Below, piece after piece: positions 1 to 5,177 of a stretch of DNA of 5,177 bases. The DNA is from Pseudarthrobacter sp. (lineage in GTDB: Bacteria > Actinomycetota > Actinomycetes > Actinomycetales > Micrococcaceae). Under the pieces are notes generated by a model that was not told the origin of the DNA, searched no databases, and saw only the letters and a program-made list of their open reading frames with translations. A program made the translations under genes and the position numbers. The stretch covers positions 1 to 5,177 of the forward strand of contig JABFWC010000477.1 in the NCBI GenBank assembly GCA_013362385.1. The letters are read 5' to 3'. The stretch's first letter is position 1. The number at the start of each line of letters is the position of its first letter.

Positions 1-14
1 TCAGTCCCGGTCAT
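1..14 (-). CDS. Possible start of a downstream minus-strand gene (first codons only)
   Basis: An ATG at 14-12 on the minus strand is followed by ACC GGG ACT GA to the window edge, reading M-T-G-T-(D/E). GGGGGAG lies upstream at 33-27, with a rather long 12-nt spacing. It comes just after the oppA terminator, where a new gene could start. No protein can be recognised from four residues, and no promoter is evident. A convergent plus-strand gene ending at TAA 14-16 is equally possible. Confidence 0.2.
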
Positions 15-59
15 AAATCCACGCTACTCCCCCGGAAGGCGGCCGGTTCCCGCGCTTTT

Positions 60-110
60 AAAACCCGCACGCCCTCCCGCGGCCCGGCGGGCGCCGGCGC
101 GGGAGGGCGT
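60..110 (-). terminator. Rho-independent-type terminator after oppA
   Basis: A perfect 13-bp inverted repeat pairs 69-81 with 98-110 (arms ACGCCCTCCCGCG and CGCGGGAGGGCGT on the plus strand). The 16-nt loop can fold further, with GGC 86-88 pairing GCC 93-95. Read on the minus strand, the stem begins 11 nt after the oppA stop. It is followed by GCGGG and then TTTT (63-60). The stem is very GC-rich and stable. The T-tract is short and displaced by 5 nt, as is often seen in high-GC actinobacteria. There is no T-tract on the plus-strand side, so it should act only on minus-strand transcripts. It could also protect the 3' end of the mRNA. Confidence 0.8.
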
Positions 111-121
111 AGAGTCGGTGG

Positions 122-1822
122 CTACTTCTTTTCCCAGCCGATGGTGGTCCAGTCCGGAACCTGGGACAGGCTGCGGAACAGGGACGGGCCGTAGTTGGCC
201 AGGCCGGTGCGGACGAAGGAGATCTGCGGGCCGTTGAAGACGACGCCCATGGAGTAGTACTTCGCCATGTGCTCCTTCTCCACGTCCATCGCGGCCTTGT
301 TCCGTGCGGCGTTGTCCTCGATGGAGGCGAGGTCCGCGATCTTCTTGTCCAGTTCGGCGTCGCCGAGGCCGTTTTCGTTGGTCTTGGAGTCGTAGAACTG
401 CTTGACCGCCTCGGTGGCGTCGGCACTGACCGTGTACCCGGAGATGCTCAGGTCGAATTCGCGCGAGCCCAGGACCTTGCCGAAGTCGGCCGAGGCACGC
501 TGGTCGATGCCAACGTCCATGCCGCCTGCCTGCAGCTGCTTCTGCAGCGTTTGGGTCACGGCGAGGGTGGTGGGGTCGTCGCCGAAGTTGCTGATCTTGA
601 AGGCCGCCGGCTTGCCGTCCTTTTCCATAATGCCGTTGGCGTTGGCCGTATAGCCGGCATCGGTTAGCACCTTCTTGGCGGCATCCGCGCCCGTTTCCTT
701 CACCGGGTAGTTGTCCTGGTAGTACTCGGAGAACGGCAGCAGCATCATGGAACCGGAGCTTGGCTCCTCCCAGTTCAGGCCGTTGAACCGCACCTTGCGC
801 AGGGCCTCGCGGTCGACGGCGGCGAAGATCGCCTTGCGGACGGCGACATCGGTGATGCGCTGGGCGTTCAGGTTCAGGCCGCCGGCAAAGAGGCGCTGGC
901 CGCGGCGGACCTCGGAACCCTTGGTGCCGTCCAGCTGCTTGTAGAGCGAGATGGTGTTGGCGGACAGGGCGTCGATCTCGCCGTTCTTGAATGCCGCGAT
1001 CTGCGCGCTGGTTTCGAGCTGGCGGAAGACGACGTTGGACAGGACCGGCTTCTGGCCCCACCACTTGTCATTGGGCACCAGGCTCACGGTCTTCGCCGCC
1101 GGGTCGTACTGGTCCACCTTGAATGGGCCTGCCATCCACTCCGGGTGCAGATTCTGGTTGAAGCCTTCGTTAAAGATCTTGGGCGTGTTCACGGCAGGGT
1201 GGATCAGGCCGGTGTAGAGCGAGTCCAGGGGGTAGATCGGCCGGCTGGTCTTGACGATGACTTCCTTGTCATTGCTGCCGGCTTCCACGGACTCAATGAA
1301 CGGATAGTTGCCGGAGCTGACGATGTCGTACCCGGCGTCGGGGCTCTTGAGGATATTCCAGGTGTTCTTGAAGGCCTTGACGTCGATGGGGGTGCCGTCG
1401 TTGTACGTGGCCTTGTCGTTGACCTTGATGGTGATGGTCTGCTTGCCGTCTTTGACGTCGTTCTTCACGGACTCGCAGAAGTCCTTGTTCGGGGTGACTT
1501 TTCCGTCAAAGGCGATGTCCCAGCAACCCCACGTTCCTGCCTGGTCGATGGGCCGGTGAAGTGCAGTGTTGTCCGCGCTGTTGCCGTTGTTGGAAAACCC
1601 GTTGAAGTCCGGTCCGATGCTGCCCAGCGGCAGGGTGACCTTGCCGCCCTGCTGAAGGTCGGCTGCCGGCTTTTCATTGATGCTGATGAGCTTGGACAGG
1701 TCGCTGCCCGATTCCTGGCCCTTGGCTGTTTCGGGGCCGCTGGCACCGCCACCGCCGCAGGCTGTCAGCGCCAGTGCGGCAGCGATGGCTGCCACTCCGC
1801 CGATCCTGTTCAGTTTCCTCAT
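122..1822 (-). CDS. oppA: OppA-type substrate-binding lipoprotein (SBP_bac_5 family)
   Basis: This 566-residue extracytoplasmic receptor delivers substrate, probably oligopeptides, to the OppBC channel. The N-terminus is a lipoprotein signal: positive MRKLNR, a hydrophobic Ala-rich core, then lipobox LTAC with Cys22 as the lipidated residue and a Gly/Ser-rich linker. SBP_bac_5 features follow: YNDGTPIDVKAF (140-151), GPFKVDQYD (232-240), then DKWWGQKPVLSNVVFR (252-267), and the hinge-region block LNLNAQRITDVAVRKAIFAAVDREAL (316-341). The C-terminal GLANYGPSLF and DWTTIGW resemble actinobacterial OppA-like proteins. C100 and C116 are the only cysteines after the lipid Cys and could form a disulfide. 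The frame is open upstream to 1984, but that would overlap oppDF and place the signal peptide internally. The ATG at 1822 has a GAAGGGA ribosome site and puts the signal at the true N-terminus. The gene lies 49 bp after oppDF and is followed directly by the terminator. Substrate specificity cannot be read from the sequence. Confidence 0.95.
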   Translation of the reverse strand: MRKLNRIGGVAAIAAALALTACGGGGASGPETAKGQESGSDLSKLISINEKPAADLQQGGKVTLPLGSIGPDFNGFSNNGNSADNTALHRPIDQAGTWGCWDIAFDGKVTPNKDFCESVKNDVKDGKQTITIKVNDKATYNDGTPIDVKAFKNTWNILKSPDAGYDIVSSGNYPFIESVEAGSNDKEVIVKTSRPIYPLDSLYTGLIHPAVNTPKIFNEGFNQNLHPEWMAGPFKVDQYDPAAKTVSLVPNDKWWGQKPVLSNVVFRQLETSAQIAAFKNGEIDALSANTISLYKQLDGTKGSEVRRGQRLFAGGLNLNAQRITDVAVRKAIFAAVDREALRKVRFNGLNWEEPSSGSMMLLPFSEYYQDNYPVKETGADAAKKVLTDAGYTANANGIMEKDGKPAAFKISNFGDDPTTLAVTQTLQKQLQAGGMDVGIDQRASADFGKVLGSREFDLSISGYTVSADATEAVKQFYDSKTNENGLGDAELDKKIADLASIEDNAARNKAAMDVEKEHMAKYYSMGVVFNGPQISFVRTGLANYGPSLFRSLSQVPDWTTIGWEKK

Positions 1823-1827
1823 GGTTT

Positions 1828-1834
1828 TCCCTTC
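1828..1834 (-). promoter_or_regulatory. Ribosome binding site of oppA (decides the start)
   Basis: On the minus strand GAAGGGA lies 5 nt before the ATG at 1822. It supports that start over the in-frame upstream candidates reaching back to 1984. The site lies in the 49-bp gap after oppDF, so oppA has its own strong initiation signal and does not depend on coupling by overlap. I see no hairpin and no clear -35/-10 pair in the gap. Confidence 0.75.
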
Positions 1835-1871
1835 ATTGGTGCGGGTGGTGGTGCTTGTCGGGCCGGAAAAT

Positions 1872-4142
1872 CTAGGGGGCATGGTGGTCTGCCTGTTCGT
1901 CGTGGACCACCAGCATGTCCTCATCCAGATCGCCATCGGGGAAGAAGCAGGCGAAGCGCTGATCGTAGGCGGGTACCGGAGCATCCTCTAGCGCCTGCAC
2001 CGCCGCCGACGGCCTGGCTGGCTCCAGGGGCGGTTCCAGGGTGCGGCATTTTTCCTGCTTCGCCGGGGGCAGCGCCGCGAAAATGGGGCAGCGGGTGGCG
2101 AAGTTGCAGCCCTTGGGTGCCTGCAGCGGCGACGGGAGGTCGCCTTGGAGGATGATCCGCTCCCGGGTCCGCTCCAGCTGCGGGTCCGGCACCGGGATCG
2201 CGGAGAGCAGGGCACGGGTGTAGGGGTGGCGCGGGTTGTCGAAAACCCTGTCCACCTCACCGGTTTCCACGATCTTCCCGAGGTACATCACCGCAACCCG
2301 GTTGGAGATGTGCCGCACCACCGACAGATCGTGCGCCACCAGCAGGTAGCTCAGTCCGAGTTCGGCCCGCAGGTGGTCCAGGAGGTTGATCACTCCGGCC
2401 TGGACGGACACGTCAAGGGCCGACACCGGCTCGTCCAGGACCACCAGCTTGGGGTTCACCGCCAGTGCCCGGGCTATCCCGATCCGCTGGCGCTGGCCGC
2501 CGGAGAACTGGTTGGGGAAGCGGTTGACGTGGTCCGGCTGCAGGCCCACGAGCTTCATCAGCTCCATGATCCGTTTCCTGATGGCCGCCCGGTCCATGCC
2601 CGCGTTCTGCAGTGGCTCGGCAAGGACCTCGTACACCGTGAACCGCGGGTCCAGGGCACCGGTGGGGTCCTGGAACACCATCTGGAGTTCACGCCGCATC
2701 CTGGCCTGGGTCTTCGCGTCGGCAGCCTGCTTGTTGCTAAGGCCGCCGATCACCACCTCGCCGTCCTGGTCCGGGTGGAACTCCATGATCTCCAGCAGCG
2801 TGGTGGTCTTGCCGGAGCCGGACTCACCCACGATGGAGAAACATTCGCCTTCGCGGATATCAAAACTCAGGCCGTCCACCGCCTTGACGGTGCCAATCCT
2901 GCGCTTGATCAGGGCGCCACGGGTCAGCGGGAAGTGCTTGCGGACATCCTTGAGCTGCAGCACGGTGGCCCGCTCTTCCCGGGGGATTGCGTCAAAGCGG
3001 GAAACGGGCACGGGGGGCGCCGCGAAGATGTCGTGCACGTCAGCGCTGCCGCCGAGGGACCCCGCCTTGATGCAGGCCGCGCGGTGCAGTTTGTCGACGC
3101 TTTGCAGCTCACCGCCTGCCACCGGTGCCAGGGCGGGTTCTCCTTCCAGGCAGGCCTCCGAGGCCAGGGGGCAGCGGGGTGCGAAGGAGCATCCGATGGG
3201 CGTGCGGAGCAGGTTCGGGGGCGTGCCCTCGATGGGAACCAGCGAGGACTTCCCGGCTACGTCCACCCGCGGGACTGCGCCCAGCAGCCCCATGGTGTAC
3301 GGCATCCGCGGGTTGTAGTAGATATCGTCGACGGCGCCCGTTTCCACCGGCTTGCCCGCATACATCACCATGATGTCGTCGGCCATCCCGGCAACCACGC
3401 CGAGGTCGTGCGTGATCATGACGACGGCTGCGCCTGTTTCTTCCTGGGCGGTATGCAGCACCTCGAGCACCTGCGCCTGGATGGTGACGTCCAGTGCCGT
3501 CGTCGGCTCGTCCGCGATGAGGACCCGCGGGTTGTTGGCAATGGCGATGGCGATCATGACGCGCTGGCGCATGCCGCCGGAGAACTCGTGCGGAAAGGCG
3601 CGCAGCCTGTCCTTGGGGCTGGGAATGCCCACCATGGCCAGGAGTTCGACGGCGCGCGCCTCCTTGGCTTTTTTGCTCATGGCCGGGTTGTGGATCGTGA
3701 GCGCCTCGATGATCTGGGTGCCGACGGTAAAGACCGGGGTGAGGGATGACAGCGGGTCCTGGAAGACCATGGCGAGGTCATTGCCGCGGTATTCGCACAT
3801 GGCCTTGTCGCTCAGTCCCAGCAGTTCGCGTCCCTTCAGCCGGACAGACCCGGCGACGTCTGCCGTGGGTGGAAGCAGGCCCATGATGGCCAGTGAAGTG
3901 ACGGACTTGCCGGACCCTGATTCGCCGACGATTCCGAGGGTCTTGCCGGGCATCAGGTCGAAGTCGACGCCGCGGACGGCATGGACCACGCCGTTTTCGG
4001 AGTTGAAGCGAACGTTCAGGTCCCTGACGGAGAGCACGGCGTCGGCGGGGGCGTGGAGGCCTGCGACGTGCAGCCGCTCCACCGTGGTCCTTGCGCGATC
4101 GGTCCGCCCCGTTGTGGTCTCGCTTGTGGTCTCGCTGCTCAT
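1872..4142 (-). CDS. oppDF: Fused OppD-OppF dual ATP-binding protein of peptide ABC transporter
   Basis: This 756-residue protein carries both ATPase domains of the importer in one chain, at the cytoplasmic face of OppB/OppC. Half 1 (about 36-300, OppD-like) has Walker A GESGSGKS (73-80), Q-loop Q128, signature FSGGM (187-191), Walker B LIADE (208-212, catalytic E212), D-loop TALD (215-218) and switch H245. Half 2 (about 394-650, OppF-like) has Walker A GESGSGKT (439-446), Q491, signature FSGGQ (546-550), VVLDE (567-571, E571), SALD (574-577) and H604. All catalytic residues are present, so both sites look competent. Each half is followed by an oligopeptide-transporter C-terminal domain with four cysteines: C318, C324, C331, C357 and C679, C685, C699, C732. 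The first 32 residues are Ser/Thr/Glu/Arg-rich and contain a SETT repeat. The ATG overlaps the oppC stop (ATGA) and has a good ribosome site. Fused OppDF/DppDF proteins are common in actinobacteria. A 24-residue acidic/His tail follows C732. Confidence 0.97.
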   Translation of the reverse strand: MSSETTSETTTGRTDRARTTVERLHVAGLHAPADAVLSVRDLNVRFNSENGVVHAVRGVDFDLMPGKTLGIVGESGSGKSVTSLAIMGLLPPTADVAGSVRLKGRELLGLSDKAMCEYRGNDLAMVFQDPLSSLTPVFTVGTQIIEALTIHNPAMSKKAKEARAVELLAMVGIPSPKDRLRAFPHEFSGGMRQRVMIAIAIANNPRVLIADEPTTALDVTIQAQVLEVLHTAQEETGAAVVMITHDLGVVAGMADDIMVMYAGKPVETGAVDDIYYNPRMPYTMGLLGAVPRVDVAGKSSLVPIEGTPPNLLRTPIGCSFAPRCPLASEACLEGEPALAPVAGGELQSVDKLHRAACIKAGSLGGSADVHDIFAAPPVPVSRFDAIPREERATVLQLKDVRKHFPLTRGALIKRRIGTVKAVDGLSFDIREGECFSIVGESGSGKTTTLLEIMEFHPDQDGEVVIGGLSNKQAADAKTQARMRRELQMVFQDPTGALDPRFTVYEVLAEPLQNAGMDRAAIRKRIMELMKLVGLQPDHVNRFPNQFSGGQRQRIGIARALAVNPKLVVLDEPVSALDVSVQAGVINLLDHLRAELGLSYLLVAHDLSVVRHISNRVAVMYLGKIVETGEVDRVFDNPRHPYTRALLSAIPVPDPQLERTRERIILQGDLPSPLQAPKGCNFATRCPIFAALPPAKQEKCRTLEPPLEPARPSAAVQALEDAPVPAYDQRFACFFPDGDLDEDMLVVHDEQADHHAP
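4112..4136. repeat. Perfect 12-bp tandem duplication in the 5' end of oppDF
   Basis: The unit TGTGGTCTCGCT occurs twice back to back (4113-4124 and 4125-4136), with period 12 extending over 25 nt. In oppDF it encodes SETT-SETT at residues 3-10. It lies in the non-conserved N-terminal extension ahead of the first ATPase domain and keeps the reading frame. It looks like a simple slippage duplication. Confidence 0.85.
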
Positions 4143-5128
4143 GCCGTCTTCTCCCCCGCGCGGACCTTGCGTATTCCTGCGCGCCTGGCCTTGCCCGTGG
4201 AACTGGAGCTGGGGTCGAAGGCGTCGCGGAGTCCGTCATTCATCATCGCCAGTGAGCCCGTGAGCAGGAACATCACGGCGAGCGGCACCCAGAACATCCA
4301 GGGGAACGTCTGGACCTGGGAGGTGGCGCCGCCGATCAGCACTCCGAGGCTCACATCCGGGACCTTGATGCCGATGCCGATGAAGGAGAATGCGACCTCG
4401 GCGAGGATGGCGGCCGTGACGCCGCGCGTGATGTCCAGGATCAGGAGCGATCCGATGTTGGGCACCAGGTGGCGCCAAACGATGCGGCGCGGCGGCACGC
4501 CCATGTACCGGGCGGCCTTGACGAAGTCCCGCTGCATCAGGGACATGGACATGGACCGGATCAACCGCGCTGTTCCCATCCAGCTGAATACCAGGAGCAC
4601 GATGATCAGCAGCAGCCAGGAGGGCAGGTCCCGCTTGAGGCCGGCTCCCCCGCCGCTGGTGGCAACAGCCACCACGAGGAGTGCGGGCATCATGATCAAC
4701 GCCTCCAATATGAACAGCATGGACTTGTCCACCTTGCCGCCGAAGTAGGCCATGGTGCAGCCGTAGACGGCCGCGACCAGGACGGAGACCAGGCCCACCA
4801 CCAAGCCAATCAGGATGGAGATGCGGGTGCCTTCCACGGTCATGGCGTAGAGGTCGATGCCGGCCTGGGACGTGCCGAGGAAGTGTTCTGCCGACGGTGG
4901 CATTCCGATGTTGAAGGGATCGATGGTTTCCTTGTCCCAGGGAGTGAAGAACCCGCCGATGAACGAGAACAGGGTCAGGACCAGGAAGATGGCCAGGCCG
5001 GCCACGGCCGTCCTGTTCCGCAGGAAGCGGCGGAAGATGATGGTGGACTTTCCGATGACGACGTCGGCATTTTCCAGGTGCGCGTCCTGCGCCACGGCTG
5101 CCGGGTCCACTGCGTTCAGGTTGGTCAT
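4139..5128 (-). CDS. oppC: OppC/DppC-type ABC transporter permease
   Basis: This 329-residue protein is the second channel subunit of a peptide-type ABC importer in the cytoplasmic membrane. The cytoplasmic N-terminus (about 1-40) ends in the OppC_N-like stretch FRRFLRNRTAVAGLAIFLV, which leads into membrane segment 1 (about 42-62). An extracytoplasmic loop follows with HFLGTSQAGIDLY (82-94), the family's HxLGTDxxGRD-like motif. Further hydrophobic segments lie at about 102-124, 135-157, 169-187, 226-252 and 276-297, giving six in all. The coupling (EAA) loop is at 202-224, FVKAARYMG...RHLVPN, with Lys in place of the usual Glu. The C-terminal NDGLRDAFDP is typical of OppC, and a basic tail follows. 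Length is normal for the family. The ATG is 2 nt after the oppB stop with only a weak purine-rich site before it, so translation is probably coupled. Its TGA overlaps the next gene's ATG. Confidence 0.96.
   Translation of the reverse strand: MTNLNAVDPAAVAQDAHLENADVVIGKSTIIFRRFLRNRTAVAGLAIFLVLTLFSFIGGFFTPWDKETIDPFNIGMPPSAEHFLGTSQAGIDLYAMTVEGTRISILIGLVVGLVSVLVAAVYGCTMAYFGGKVDKSMLFILEALIMMPALLVVAVATSGGGAGLKRDLPSWLLLIIVLLVFSWMGTARLIRSMSMSLMQRDFVKAARYMGVPPRRIVWRHLVPNIGSLLILDITRGVTAAILAEVAFSFIGIGIKVPDVSLGVLIGGATSQVQTFPWMFWVPLAVMFLLTGSLAMMNDGLRDAFDPSSSSTGKARRAGIRKVRAGEKTA
4151..4157 (-). promoter_or_regulatory. Ribosome binding site of oppDF
   Basis: On the minus strand GGGGGAG followed by AAG lies 8 nt before the ATG at 4142, inside the 3' end of oppC. 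With the ATGA stop/start overlap, it supports 4142 as the main start. A second candidate is GTG at 4082 (residue 21), preceded by AAGGA at 5 nt spacing. Confidence 0.7.
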
Positions 5129-5130
5129 GC

Positions 5131-5177
5131 CTACTGCACCCGCACTCTCGGGTCGACAAGCGTGGTGGCGAAGTCTG
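5131..5177 (-). CDS. oppB: OppB/DppB-type ABC permease, C-terminal end only (partial)
   Basis: Only the last 14 codons and a TAG stop are inside the window; the rest lies beyond the right edge. The visible tail reads DFATTLVDPRVRVQ. An L-x-DPR(V/I)R ending is the usual C-terminus of OppB/DppB membrane permeases, which end in a short cytoplasmic tail after the last membrane helix. The stop lies 2 nt before the ATG of the OppC-type gene, so the two are very likely translated together. OppB and OppC normally form the heterodimeric membrane channel of a peptide importer, which fits the neighbours. The assignment rests on the short motif plus the operon position, so the exact subfamily cannot be judged here. 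Confidence 0.85.
   Translation of the reverse strand, partial: DFATTLVDPRVRVQ

Noticed and set aside
1819..1836. Mini-ORF MKGKP ending in TGA that overlaps the oppA ATG
   Set aside because: Its ATG has no ribosome site upstream, and its codons consist of the oppA Shine-Dalgarno region itself. It is most likely chance.
1823..1984. Upstream extension of the oppA frame to an ATG at 1984
   Set aside because: It would overlap oppDF by over 100 bp and bury the lipoprotein signal peptide 54 residues inside. ATG 1822 has a good ribosome site and places the signal at the N-terminus.
1145..2155. Plus-strand open frame of 336 codons spanning oppA and the end of oppDF
   Set aside because: It crosses two well-supported minus-strand genes, has no recognisable domain, and its low-complexity sequence is typical of an antisense shadow.
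3570..3584. Signature motif FSGGM instead of LSGGQ in the first ATPase half
   Set aside because: FSGGMRQR is the normal form in OppD/DppD proteins, and all other catalytic residues are present, so it does not mark a degenerate site.
2145..3749. Long plus-strand open frame (534 codons) antisense to oppDF
   Set aside because: It mirrors the codon structure of a high-GC gene. Its translation shows no recognisable domain and is rich in His/Gly/Arg, as antisense shadows are, while the minus strand encodes intact ATPase motifs throughout.
4530..4550. Lys in place of Glu in the OppC coupling (EAA) loop
   Set aside because: The rest of the loop (AARYMG...RHLVPN) is intact, and the Glu position varies among OppC-type permeases. 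There is no sign of lost function.
4236..5159. Second minus-strand open frame of 307 codons over oppC
   Set aside because: It is a frame-shifted shadow of oppC, rich in Arg/His/Gly/Pro. The true frame has clear membrane segments and OppC motifs.

Overview
The window is one stretch of a peptide-type ABC importer operon. All recognisable genes lie on the minus strand, so transcription runs from high to low coordinates. The high-GC sequence, the fused two-domain ATPase, the lipoprotein binding protein and its C-terminal signature all point to a Gram-positive actinobacterium. My best guess is an Arthrobacter/Pseudarthrobacter-like member of the Micrococcales. That assignment rests on general resemblance, not on a database match.

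In transcription order the layout is as follows. (1) 5177-5131 holds the last codons of an OppB-type permease. (2) 5128-4139 is a complete OppC-type permease. (3) 4142-1872 is a 756-residue ATPase in which OppD-like and OppF-like halves are fused. (4) 1822-122 is an OppA-type substrate-binding lipoprotein. (5) 110-60 is a strong GC-rich hairpin followed by TTTT, the likely end of the transcript. Junctions are tight: a 2-nt gap between oppB and oppC, an ATGA overlap between oppC and oppDF, and 49 bp between oppDF and oppA. The operon promoter must lie beyond the right edge. The leftmost 60 bases may hold the first codons of another minus-strand gene, but the evidence is thin.

Together the genes specify a complete importer. 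The lipid-anchored OppA captures substrate outside the membrane, the OppB/OppC pair forms the channel, and the single fused OppDF polypeptide supplies both ATP sites. The substrate is most likely oligopeptides by family, but sequence alone cannot exclude another small solute.

The window is largely ordinary. The points most worth a second look are the complete four-cysteine set in both halves of the fused ATPase (possible iron-sulfur clusters), an acidic/His tail after the last cysteine, a perfect 12-bp tandem duplication at the ATPase N-terminus with a competing downstream GTG start, and the placement of the binding-protein gene last in the operon. I found no evidence of a new kind of system, RNA gene, mobile element or CRISPR array.
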